From Antedon mediterranea (lineage: Eukaryota; Echinodermata; Crinoidea; Comatulida; Antedonidae), in assembly GCF_964355755.1 (NCBI RefSeq), contig NC_092671.1, positions 35,171,304 to 35,235,303 on the forward strand: a stretch of DNA of 64,000 nt. The letters run 5' to 3'. The notes under the pieces were generated by a model that searched no databases, was not told the origin of the DNA, and saw only the letters and a list, made by a program, of their open reading frames with translations. Shown here in pieces: positions 26,511 to 38,127 of the stretch; position 1 is the stretch's first letter; every line of letters begins with the position of its first letter. The position numbers were made by a program, and so were the translations under genes.

Positions 26511-26925
26511 AAATATCACTGTCAAGTAATAATAGATTTCAGATTTTTTACTAAACCTAGGCCTAGCCTACCTAGGCTAAAGTATTTTTATTTAGAAATC
26601 CTATCAAAATGTGTCATTTTTTGTGCCACTTCTCCAGAAGCAGACCTACACACCTCACATCTCACCGACAGCATCACTGATCCTCTGTTCCTTAGTTATA
26701 GTATATTGTACTGAAGTATTATTGCATCAAGTATTATTGAATAAACAATATATGTGTTACGACAGTCAAGCGAGTAAGAGTCTTCATTACAAGTCAGAAA
26801 CCTCATAACACTATATTAAAATATCACTGTCAAGTAATAATAGATTTCAGATTTTTTACTAAACCTAGGCCTAGCCTACCTAGGCTAAAGTATTTTTATT
26901 TAGAAATCCTATCAAAATGTGTAAA
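26317..26925 (+). repeat. 308-bp tandem duplication spanning the LTR end and flank
   Basis: The sequence beginning GCCACTTCTCCAGAAGCAGA at 26317 starts again at 26625 and is nearly identical up to the words TCCTATCAAAATGTGT. Each copy contains the terminal part of the LTR plus about 110 bases of flanking DNA. The duplication therefore postdates insertion and is not a second LTR. Confidence 0.88.
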
Positions 26926-28236
26926 TTATCTGTTAATTGTGTAACCCAGGTTTGTTTCCGCAACTTTATAATTATCTTAACGAATAAATATAGCGCAAAC
27001 GTAACTCAAATACAAAAACATCAGAACATAAATTTAAATGGAACAAAACACGGTTTATTCGACCAAACTAGAATAAAATAAAAATAAAACAGAAGAGAAC
27101 GGAAAGTAGGCCTATGACTTATCTAAAACGCCGATAATGTTATTAAAGATAAGGTAGCTACCGCTTCCAACGGCGACCTTGACGTCCGTCTTGCGTTTTT
27201 TCGCCTTAGGTAGATGAATACAGTTGATTTATATAGCAGTCTAAACAGATAATTTCGGTGTCCGAGAGAACCAGTGGTTCTTCGGTAGCCTATACAAAGA
27301 GCCTATACAAAGAGCCAATATTCAAAATAAAACGAACAGTCTTCAATATGTACAATACAGTCGATCAAATATAGTTTTTTTAGTGCAATATGCCAAACTA
27401 GCACAAACTTCCAATCAACGTAAACTTTAAAACTTAGTTCGGTAATGTAAACTTCCAATCAACGCGAACTCAAAACTTAGTTCGGTAATGTAATTATACT
27501 GTAGTACAGTAAAACGTAAGTTAGCTTTAAATAAAGTCATATATTTTAATATGTAACACTTGGAAATGACCAGCACTTCAGATGGCATAATCAGGAAAAA
27601 GAGAATGGAACATTGGAACATACCCTAATATTGGCCCAGTCACCTGACCAAGGCTAATCCCATTGGTCAATCCATGTTGCTGGGGAAAAAGCAAAGGGTA
27701 AACTGGCCCTTATTGGTCAGTGTCTATAGAAAAAACAGAAAGCTCTCATGCATTACCACATAGTTTATGACATAATGACATAAACAGCAAAGGAAGTTCT
27801 AACAAAAAGATAAAACAACTAATTAAAACTTGGGCTTAACAACAAAGAAAGGATTAAAAGATTATTCTACCACACTACAAAGTATAGCAAAAACTAATAA
27901 GGAAAACATGGTAAACCATGGCAGGGTTACAATTGTTTAGTTAAACCATGGATTAAAATTAATCCATGGTTAAACTGAACCTGAAATGGATTTTTGATTT
28001 TCAAGTATTTCACTCACAGGATTATTGAAACAATAAAAATACTCAGGACTTCAAACATTTCGTTTCAGAGAAAGTTCTAACATAACCAGTGGTCACTTAT
28101 GAGCCACCGTAGTTATTTTCAAAGATAGTGTAGTAGGGCGCCGCCACGCTATCTTTTTTCATTAACTCCTTTGAGCCTTGGCTCCTCATCGATGTGGGAT
28201 ATTCGCACAAAACTGTACCATTTAACATAAAATATA
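26926..28236. other. Intergenic DNA upstream of the NT5C3-like gene
   Basis: Contains a short direct repeat (ACTTAGTTCGGTAATGTAA at about 27433 and 27474) and an ATTAATCCATGGTT inverted pair near 27947-27976. No exon is recognised. The promoter of the next gene should lie at the right end, but I see no convincing core promoter motif. Confidence 0.5.
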
Positions 28237-31200
28237 ATGATAATGCAGTCTTCCACATTTAAAATAGCCATAGGGGCGGGTGTAGTATTATCTGGTGCTG
28301 TTTTAGTAACGTATTACTTCCGTGGTAATCGCAAAACAAAACGTACAAGATTGATTGAAATGGTGAGTACTATCTAGGCACGTCATCGTACCGCGACCAG
28401 CAGGAATAGGATAGGAAATACCCGACCCGACGGGGCTGGGATAGGGTATCATTGCTAGGTAGACAGTAGGCCTAGGCCAACTACCGTTTGAAAATTAATT
28501 TAATACAGTTTTGTTTATAGTTATACACTGCAGATAAATTGGTGTGTGTTAGGCCTATTCCCCCAACCCCTTTTTTAAAAATGGTTTGTGCTGTGTTGTT
28601 AATGTTATATATATATATACTGCTGCTGTACAGTAATTTGTTTTGAGTGGATAGATAGGCTAGTTTAAAACAAACTTTTTTCAGCCACACTTTCAATTAA
28701 ACATGTATTCACCATCTTTAATTTGTTAAGATTTGAACCTAAAAATGAGTTGAGTGAAATATTGAATTGAAATAAATATAACTTATAATATAGCCTAGGC
28801 CTACCTAACAATAAGTAAGATAAAAGTCTGCTAACAACACCGTCTTAATTCTATAGATTCCTGAAATTCAAAAAGCTCACATTCACATTAAAGACCCAGA
28901 TAGGGTAGAGGAAATTGTGACGGCTCTCATCAAGGGTGGGCGTAACAAACTTCAGGTTGGTAAAAAACAGTTTTTTTTAAATTAAATTTTAAATCAAGTT
29001 GCATTTTGTGTAGATTTCTTTTTTTATTTGCAACTTGTTTAAGTTGATATCTTTCATATTTTAGTTTATTCTATTTATTTGTTTTTTGAAATTACAAGTA
29101 CTAACTGTCTCTTTTATACGTATACTTTATTTGTCCCCGGAAGTACGAAATGTGATGGTGGGACAATATTCGTGTTACCAAAGTATTGTGTCGTGAGGTG
29201 GAATTACTAGATTATTCTCTGTCATTCATGTGGCAAAAAGAATTTTAACATTTGTTTTTTAAAATTCCATCATTCTCTTGAACCAACAATTTTTATTCAT
29301 TAGAAAATGTATTTGTACTTTCAAACACTATTTTTGTTTTGCAGAATTTTAAATTCAACTGTTTATTTGTTAATACTGTATTTTTTGTAGGTCATATCCG
29401 ACTTTGATAGAACAATAACCCGATATAAGTGCAATGGAATAATATTACCTACAACACATGGTGAGTCATTATCATCTTTAATTTAAAAACCTATCATGAA
29501 ATTTAAAAACATTGGTAGACAAGGTTTTTGAGAAACGCATGCCTCAAAAATGTGAAAATTATAAGTATCATTTCAATCCATCGTGTGGGTTCAGAGCCTG
29601 ATTGGAAACCATGCAGATATTGTTATGCACAGACAGGATCTAGATAAAAGTATAATTTTAATTGATCATTATGGTTTAAGAGCCGTCTTTATAATGTAAA
29701 TGTAAAATGTTGAAAACCAAGTACATAGGGCATGTGTTCCAAATTAAAGGTACCATTTTTTTTTTGCCTACAGTAGGTATAATAGAACGTGTTTGCAGAT
29801 TAATACCAAATTAAGGCAGTACTTAAAGAAACATTGACTTTTATCTTAAAATCCTTCTATTGTAAAAACCAATTGTTTTTTGTCTGCATTCAACTCTCAC
29901 TATCACATTATGCCTATACAATACATTATTCCTTGTTCCGCTACAGTGAGCTATTCCTACCCTCACCTTATTGTAATGACAGCCTTAAGAATTTGACAAT
30001 AGGCTTATCAAGTGGAGTTTGAAATATACAGGTTGTTTGTATATCTCTACTCTGTTGTATTTAAAAAAAAGTATCGGACTGATAATATTTAAATATAAAT
30101 TAAATACAAATTAATTTTGAATTCAATATGGTATATTTGAATATTTAACAAATTTGTCTAAAAGACATATTTATCAAATACACAGTATGTTTATCTTTCT
30201 TGATACAGTACTGTAGTTAGACTTATATTTTATCATACTACTATATTTGTTTTTATACCTGCACACCAAACTCACAAATACTATCTTTTATTTTGACTAA
30301 ACAATAGTACAATGATTGCGCACCATATTTACATAGTAACACAATTTACATACACCAACATGATAATCTTCCTATACATTTTAATGACAATTAGTGCATT
30401 ATACCACTTATTAATGTCCTAAATATAATGACGTAATCCTCTTGTTTATGATTTGTAGCAATACTTGAAGGAAGTACAGTTTTATCAGATGAGACCAAGA
30501 AAAGGGCGCAAGATTTGCGAGACCATTACTACCCCTTAGAAATGTCATCAAAGTTATCAGATGATGAAAAATACTCCTTAATGACAGAGTGGTAAGGAAA
30601 AAAATGTTTTCGAATATTAAAATAAATTGTTTCGAAAAAAAATGTTTTAAAAAGGCCTTATGGTATCAGCTGGTATATACTGTACAGTACCACCATCTGT
30701 ATGTAAAAAAAAACTAGATGTTATCATTGAGTGTGAACATAGAAAGCTGTTTATGTTCACAGCTCACTGAATTGAGGTCTAAAGCTTTGTCTACACTATC
30801 AAACTTTATGTGACAAAAAAAATGTGATGTGCCCATATATGGCATGATGATATCATATCCCTACCATATTTAAGCATATCACTACCATATTTGGCCACAT
30901 CACACTTTTTTTCTCAAACTAGTTTGATAGTGTAGACATAGCGTTATACCACTTTCACATCGCCCAACAAAGCCCTTCCTTCCATACAGGTATGTCTGAA
31001 CACTCACCCTCTTCCTTCCGTAATGCTTTTTTATTTTTAAAATAATGTGCATGGTTTTTATACCAAGGTGGTCACAGGCACATGAAATACTTATTGGCAG
31101 TGGAATAAACAAGAAAGATGTCACAGATATGGTTGTACAGTCAAATGTTATGTTAAGGTATGCAAATAAATATAATATACAATATTACTTTATTGGGTAC

Positions 31201-33970
31201 ACAATATTATAATTTGATTGTTTCAAGTCTGATTTGGATTGCTTCAAGTCCGATTTCTGATTTGGATTGTTTTGAGTCTGATTTGGATTGCTTCAAGTCT
31301 GATTTGGATTGCTTCAAGTCCGATTTGGATTGCTTCAAGTCTGATTTGGATTGCTTCAAGTCTGATTTGGATTGCTTCAAGTCTGATTTGGATTGCTTCA
31401 AGTCTGATTTGGATTGCTTCAAGTCTGATTTGGATTGCTTCAAGTCTGTTTTGGATTGCTTCAAGTCTGATTTGGATTGCTTCAAGTCTGATTTGATTTG
31501 GATTGCTTCAAGTCTGATTTGGATATTTTCAAGTCTGATTTGGATTGTTTCAAGTCTGATTTGGATTGTTTCAAGTCTGATTTGGATTGTTTCAAGTCTG
31601 ATTTGGATTGCTTCAAGTCTGATTTGGATTGCTTCAAGTCTGATTTGGATTGCTTCAAGTCTGATTTGGATTGCTTCAAGTCTGTTTTTGATTGCTTCAA
31701 GTCTGATTTGGATTGCTTCAAGTCTGATTTGGATTGCTTCAAGTCTGATTAGGATTGCTTCAAGTCTGATTAGGATTGCTTCAAGTCTGATTTGGATTGC
31801 TTCAAGTCTGATTTGGATTGCTTCAAGTCTGATTTGATTTGGATTGCTTCAAGTCTGATTTGGATATTTTCAAGTCTGATTTGGATTGTTTCAAGTCTGA
31901 TTTGGATTGTTTCAAGTCTGATTTGGATTGTTTCAAGTCTGATTTGGATTGCTTCAAGTCTGATTTGGATTGCTTCAAGTCTGATTTGGATTGCTTCAAG
32001 TCTGATTTGGATTGCTTTAAGTCTAATTTTCAATGCATCAAGTCTGATTTTCAATGCATCAAGTCTGATTTGGGTTGCCTCAAGTCTATTTTTCAATATA
32101 TCAAGTCTAATTTTTATGGCATAGGGTTTTGCATACTTTACAATAAATTATGTTTTATCTTGTTTCACATCACAGCTCCAATTGTTTTTGTGTTTTTTTT
32201 TAATTTCAATTTTTTTAATTTATTAGGGAGGGTTGTGACCAGTTATTTGATCTGCTAGCAAGCAATAGTGTACCTTTACTGGTGTTTTCAGCTGGTATAG
32301 CAGACATTTTGCATGAAGTCATTAAAGAACGAGCTACAATGCATGACAACATGTCAATTATGTCTAACCAAATGGAATTCAATGCTGACGTAAGTAACAT
32401 TTTTTTTATTTATATCCAGTATTTCATTTCATAAATTACATTGCTCGGTTACATTACAAATTAATAAAATAAAGTAGTAATAATAATAAGTACATTTCAT
32501 TGCCAGCTTGCTTGTTTCTTGTTCCAATCCATGTGTCTTTAATTCCATTCAATGATCTTTCCTATAATATTTTCAACCACCACTATAGTACACCTCAGAA
32601 CAAGCCTCTAGTTCAATTCAAATAAACGTTACTCTAAGCCCAGGGAGAGTTTAAGCTGTCTGTGGTAATGGTGAAATATCTCTACAGTAGTGGATAGTGA
32701 TTGTAGCAAGCCTGTAATCAGGATTGTTACAACATAGGAAAAGTCTGAGTGTGGACTAGATGTGGTGTCTGCTGGCTAGGTATTAAGAATGGCCAGAAAA
32801 TTACCATGGCCTATTATTCTACTGTAGCACTTTTGCAGGTCTCCAGGTCAATTCAGGAAAAGGGCTAGGTTTCTTCGAGGATATTAATTATTTAATTAAC
32901 TTTATTTAATCTGTATTTTAATTTTTGTCGACAGGGAAGGTTAGTAGGTTTCAAGGGAAAATTGATACACACGTACAATAAAAGAGAGATGGCCAAAATT
33001 AATCAAGATTACTTTGATCGTAATAAAAACCGAACAAATGTTTTGTTGATGGGCGACACAATCGGTGACCTCCAGATGGCAGAGGGCCTCAATCCAGCTG
33101 ATAATGTCCTTAAAATTGGCTTCCTGAATAGTCATGTAAGTTGATTTTCACTGATTTTCATAATAGTTAGTTTCATTTTATGAATATTAAGGGAACTCCA
33201 TTCATAGTTTTAAAAACAGAATTAATGATAGTTGTAATAATAATAAATGAAAGCTTATATAGTGCTGGTACCCATGTGAAGCTCATGGCGCTTTATGCAT
33301 TAACAAGGTGCGAGTACATCGGCGAATAGCGCCATCTTAAAAATTGGTCTTGAAACTGTTGAGACTAGTGGAGCTTTTAACTGGCTTAAATAAAACTACA
33401 TTCAGGAATATACTTCCACAATCCAACATTCTTTATTATTGGTGCAAAGTAATATTTTTGGTTGTGATTGTTGAAGATTTTCTGGTTAAAGTTGTTTTCT
33501 TTGTATTTTACTGTTGATGCATGATGCACTGAAATGAAAGATATTAATGAATAGTTGTATACATTATAATGAATGGAGAGAATATTTTCATAAGTTGAAT
33601 AATTAGCTGTTCTAAAAATTGGCTATTCATATAGATAGATCAGTCAGGCTTTGAATTTAAAAAAATGCAATGAATACAAATAAATATTTTCCATATTCAA
33701 TGAATACAAAACATTGTATTAATATAAACACTCCTACTTTTTTACAAAGAAACTTTTATTCAATTAATCCGTCACTTTCAATCGAAACAGATCATGTCAA
33801 AGGCTAGGCAATTTAAAAAAAGGAAAAACAAAATTTTTTTATACTAAAAAAAAAACTGTTTTTTTTTTCAGTTTGAAAACCTTGAGGTGTACAAGAGTAA
33901 ATATGACATTGTTATCATGGATGATAGTAGTATGGACGTAGCTAATGCAATTCTCAACAAAGTCATGTGA
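28237..33970 (+). CDS. NT5C3A: Cytosolic 5'-nucleotidase III-like (pyrimidine 5'-nucleotidase), complete, 8 exons
   Basis: Exons are 28237-28362, 28857-28955, 29391-29460, 30459-30591, 31068-31157, 32227-32389, 32935-33135 and 33872-33970 (TGA). They total 981 bases, or 326 residues, with every junction in phase. The family dephosphorylates pyrimidine nucleoside monophosphates (CMP, UMP) with Mg2+. HAD-fold motifs are intact: motif I DFDRT (nucleophile Asp79, general acid Asp81), motif II FSAG (Ser194), and motif IV GDTIGD (Asp268 and Asp272); LKIGFLN and the C-terminal NAIL also fit. The N-terminal 30 residues contain a hydrophobic stretch then basic residues, like the membrane-anchored long NT5C3A isoforms. 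Two in-frame ATGs (28237, 28243) compete; the first is chosen for length only. NT5C3A or its paralogue NT5C3B cannot be separated by eye. Confidence 0.94.
30780..30947. mobile_element. Small palindromic MITE, TAGACAGAGCTTT family
   Basis: Left end AAAGCTTTGTCTACACTATC and right end GATAGTGTAGACATAGCGTT are inverted copies, with the family centre between them. It lies in intron 4 of the NT5C3-like gene. Confidence 0.8.
31215..32112. repeat. 21-bp minisatellite in intron 5 of the NT5C3-like gene
   Basis: The unit GATTTGGATTGCTTCAAGTCT repeats about 42 times, with point variants and two positions where an extra ATTTG shifts the register (31491 and 31832). The open frames across it (for example 31160-31837 on plus and 31207-31485 on minus) are repeat artefacts of a period divisible by three. 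The array sits between exons ending 31157 and starting 32227. Confidence 0.95.
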
Positions 33971-33986
33971 TCAAAGTCATGTGACC

Positions 33987-33992
33987 AATAAA
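33987..33992 (+). promoter_or_regulatory. Candidate polyadenylation signal of the NT5C3-like gene
   Basis: AATAAA lies 17 bases after the TGA stop, giving a very short 3' UTR. A MITE begins 20 bases further on. Confidence 0.45.
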
Positions 33993-34012
33993 TCATGAAC
34001 AGTATTATAATA

Positions 34013-34196
34013 CAGTCAACTCTCCCAATACCGGACACCTTTGAGCTGGCCAAATATGTCTGGTTTTCTGGAAAGTTTGGTAATGGGAATGTTTTTAATG
34101 GTCAAAATGAATTTGGGACTGTGTGGACTTCAAGAAAAGTGTGGCATTGGGAGAGTTTCTGGTTTTCAGAGAGTCTGGTATTGGGAGAGTTGACTG
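34013..34196. mobile_element. Tigger-like MITE (184 bp) at the 3' end of the NT5C3-like gene
   Basis: It has the same CAGTCAACTCTCCCAATACC end as the 5521-6818 element, inverted at 34177-34196. TA dinucleotides flank it (34011-34012 and 34197-34198). The interior has diverged to TGG-rich versions of the CCGG words. Confidence 0.85.
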
Positions 34197-34543
34197 TATA
34201 ATATGAATCCATCTACTTCCAAATATATTTCACCAAACCTAATCTATTATATCAATCATTTTATCAATTAAGTTTAATTAACCATATTTTTGGACCGTGG
34301 TATATCTTACTCCAAGTAATCAGTAGGTTTTTTTTTAAATAACGCACTTTTTAAAATTTATTTGCTACAATTTCATACCAGATTGCATGTGTTTTAATGT
34401 TATGATTTTTTATCAGTTTTTCTCATAATTTCATAGCATTATTAATAAATAAGTTTTTAAATTGATGTGTCAGTTATTCCACACCAGATTGCATGAGTTT
34501 ATGAACATTTTTTTTAAAGCAATTTTTCTCAATTTTATAACAT

Positions 34544-34938
34544 TAAAGAGTAGCTCCGGGCTTGAAATAAAATAATACAAAAGGTCCTTTTTTTCACAAT
34601 GCTATCTTTGCAGAATAAAGATAGGTAGGGTTGTTATATATATAAATTATAATAATATCAATGGTGTTGGAAATTTTATAATAAACAGAAAAATAGAAAT
34701 TATTATTATTATTATTATTTATTCAGGCAAAAGATACATTTTACAAATTATAATACAAATCAACAAATTAAACAAACACAACGCAAAAGAAAATATAAAA
34801 TCATAGTCACTAGCTGCGAGGAAAGCACAAAAGCAGCCTAAGCCACTGTCACCAATTTGGTGTGTACCTCCAACCTCCAATTTTACTACTACAGATAATA
34901 AACAATAGAAATGTTATCCCCGGAGCTACCCTTTAAGG
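34544..34938. mobile_element. MITE with TAAAG-GTAGCTCC inverted ends
   Basis: The left end TTAAAGAGTAGCTCCGGG near 34543 is matched by CCCCGGAGCTACCCTTTAA near 34918-34936, inverted. The interior includes an ATT microsatellite near 34700. Single ends of the family occur near 44868 and 45500. Confidence 0.7.
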
Positions 34939-35650
34939 ACAAACATTTATGTTATGTTTAATCATATGTTTTGCTATTTATAGCAGCTGGATATAGATAG
35001 GAGTGTTTGTGAAAGCAAGTTTAATGAGGAATTAAAAGCTTTATTACATTTAGTATGCAACGTTATATTGGCAAAAGTGGGCAATTGTATAAGGTTCATT
35101 TTTTTATGTACTATTAGATTAGTTATATTAATTGTACTGTACTGCGTAACATGCCCTTTTTGGTAGACAATTCAAAGTTAAAGCTGCTATAACCAGATTT
35201 GTGTTGCCTTCGGTACTGTAACTATTAAAAAGTTGTAAAAAATTATAATCTTTTTTTATAAATGGAGTTATGCTTGTAAACCTAAAGGCATATGCCATGT
35301 GGATGCTACTGCACTTTTGCACTATACGATTATCTTTTACAGTTAGGTTACGAGAATTGTACTTTACTCCATGGTTCAAGCAGCATTAATGCTGATCAGT
35401 TAGAGATATTCTCAGTAGGTGCGAAAATGCAGTAGCACGTTTTGGATTTCTGTATTTGTTACTATTTCATAGGCTAGGCAGTACCGAAATCAAGAGAAAT
35501 CATCGACTGCAATTTGGGTTACAATCTGAGGCATGTCACGCAGTACCGTGATGCCAGAGTATACAGTAGTATTCTATCTAGATTTGTGTTGAAACCAAAT
35601 TTTAATTTTCAATGTCAATAACAAATTATCTTGTTTTTTATCTTACTGTT

Positions 35651-35965
35651 TAAAGATGTATTGTCCCCCAAAAACATGAAAAATGAAGATTAATTAAATC
35701 AGACTTTGAATAGGTTATTTTGTAGTTTTAATAAAGTTAATCACTTCCATAGAAAAAAAAATTAAAAAAAATAAAGTTTTCACTTATAAAATGACATAAT
35801 AAATGGTAAAATTCAACCAAAAATCCATTGGCTTGCTATAAAATTCCAGTTTTTCAGGTAAACAATTTTTGGTCAAAGTGGATAATTAATATGTGAAATT
35901 AAAATGGCCTATTCAACAAAAAAATTTTAAATAATTATTTTTTCAGGGGGACAATACATCTTTAA
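35651..35965. mobile_element. Palindromic MITE, GATGTATTGTCCCC family (near-intact)
   Basis: Begins TTAAAGATGTATTGTCCCCC and ends GGGGGACAATACATCTTTAA, perfect inverted ends of about 20 bases. The edges overlap TTAA, so TTAA may be the target duplication, as in Kolobok or piggyBac groups. This is the reference copy for the family in this window. Confidence 0.85.
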
Positions 35966-36317
35966 TATTCAATGGCAATAACAATATCTTTGACAAATAA
36001 TACATTAAATCTTTAACAAAATTGTGTTTCTGTGATACACACAGATAACAGCAAGTTATAGCTTTGATTGAAATTCTCTCAGTAATGTGTAAAGAAATTT
36101 GATTCCTAATTAAAATATGTATTTAAAAAATATTTTTTTATAAATGGTAAATATTGTTCATTTTGGGGGTGTGTTTTATTTATATATTTTGTTTGTAGTA
36201 TGTATGATGTATTTAGTTTAACCACACAGCATTTACTGACATCTCTCAATTTAATAACTCTAACATTTAAATATTCCTTCAATTTCTTTTTTTTTTTAAG
36301 AACATCCATAACAAACA

Positions 36318-36479
36318 CAGTAAAACCCCCTATTATAGGGGTCACCTATATGATCTTAGGACGTTTCCCCTTAATAGGGATGTCCCCTGAATAGAAGCTG
36401 GCTATGTTAAAAACATATAATTCCTCTTGTACACAAAAAGTTTCCCTTTAATAGGGGGGTCGCAAAGAAGAGGTTCTAA
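36318..36479. mobile_element. MITE with CAGTAAAACCCCC end (upstream of PON copy 1)
   Basis: The left end is CAGTAAAACCCCCTATTATA. The right end, read inverted, is close to CATTAGAACCTCTTC, with a CCCCCCTATTAAAGGG core inside. The equivalent copy upstream of PON copy 2 is at 46149-46316, so it was carried by the tandem duplication. Confidence 0.65.
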
Positions 36480-37936
36480 TGTACCAATGATTTAATTTAT
36501 TAAATTCTAAATCTGGAGGTGTTCTTTAAAATAACTTTGTATTATATTTTATTTCATATATTTTTGTGAGACATCAACATAATCTTATTATGTTTTACTG
36601 TTCTGGTCATACATTTATCATAAAGTATTTTGTTTAATACAAATAATGTATGATTTGCATTAATTGAATTTGTGATGCCAATATTTGGCTGTCGTTTATG
36701 ACATGTCCATTAAATAAGCATGTGTCATTGTTTGTACATGAAACAAATATATGAATTGTATAGTTTAAATAAATAGAATATTGATGAGGGAAAACAAACA
36801 AATAATTATGTTTTGGAGGCTGTGTGTTGTAGTCCCGGTAGCTAGACGTTGAGGAATAACAATTTCGCGTCTGTGTAGCTTTATTTTCTCTCCTACCAGA
36901 GTTGGACAAAACATATAACACAGGCCATATACATGGCTGCAGTCGCTTGCGCAAATTTAAGTTAGTATTTACCGACCAACATAGTGAGCTGTAGAGTCGC
37001 GTGCAAATAATAATAAGCAACCACCATATTATATGTTATACCAGGTTAAGGCAGAAATCATAAATGTAGCATTTTTTCAGCTGTAGATATCGTGTATAAT
37101 GCAATCAATTCTACATATATACCTTCCAAAATCTAACTGAAAGCAGCCCTCTAATTGTTTCAACTGCTCAACAAAAAACGAGAGAAAGATTTGTTAGTGG
37201 TTACAGTCAAGCACAGGGACTAAATCATGTTTTTATTAAATGTTTATTTTAAACATTTCTAATGTATAGTCCTTCCGTTTGTTTAAGCTCTCTATTTTCA
37301 AATTGATCATTGAATATGGATACCATGGTACAGTATTAGGATGATATAGGCATGGTAAAGTAATTGGAAAACCAGATGATATTAAAGCTGTTATGTCACA
37401 CTCTACAGCAAAATCAGTTCCATGGCACTTAACATTTAACAAAGTACAATTACTGTTGGTATTTGTCGCAGCATATACGATAAAAGGAGTAGCTTGGAAA
37501 GGCGAGCACAGTGTGCCCTGTTAGAGTGCAAGCAAAAGAGGTGTGTGATTGACCAATGGTGTGTCGGCAGAAAGTGTACGAAAAGGAGAAGAAAAAACTG
37601 AAATTATTGGCTACTTTCATTAAATTTTGAATCATAATATGATTCAAACGTGCATACATATACAATATTGTATTACACACATTTCTATTTGTAGTAGAAT
37701 TCATTGACATGATCTACAATATTAGTAACCATTTTGATTTTTACTGTTTTATCACTTCTTGATATAGATTGTGTTGTATTTTTTTTATATATCTAGTGGG
37801 TATTTATTTGATAATACATGTTACCATATTTTTTTCTAAAAAATAAACGCCTCCCCCAAATAAACGCCTCGATATTAAATACGGTTAGGTAAGTATTCAG
37901 TAGTGCAGTCTAGAAATCCATTGGACACCCAAAATT

Positions 37937-37975
37937 TAAATATTCATATTAGAAAATTAATATTTATATCCAGGG
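37937..37975 (+). promoter_or_regulatory. Conserved AAATATTCAT/ATGAATATTT dyad upstream of PON copy 1
   Basis: An inverted AAATATTCAT ... AATATTTATA pair followed by CCAGGGTTGT is kept upstream of all three PON start codons (here, 47209-47250 and 58903-58945), 100-190 bases before each ATG. It may be promoter or 5' UTR sequence, or only shared duplicated DNA. Confidence 0.3.
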
Positions 37976-38127
37976 TTGTTTCAGCGTTACTGAAGCGTAT
38001 CATCTTGGTTTGAAGCATGGATTAAAGAATATTCTTTAATCCATGGTTGAAGTTTGGTTGAGAAATTTTTTGCACGACGTGGCCGGCCTCCTGTGTCTTG
38101 AAAGAACTTTACTAAGAAACTGCAATT

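Noticed and set aside
26625-26925. A second, solo LTR next to the first
   Set aside because: The repeated block starts inside the LTR and runs past its end into flanking DNA with a 308-base offset; it is a tandem duplication.
31160-32258. Several open frames on both strands with IWIASSL or KSDLKQS repeats
   Set aside because: Artefacts of the 21-bp minisatellite in intron 5 of the NT5C3-like gene.
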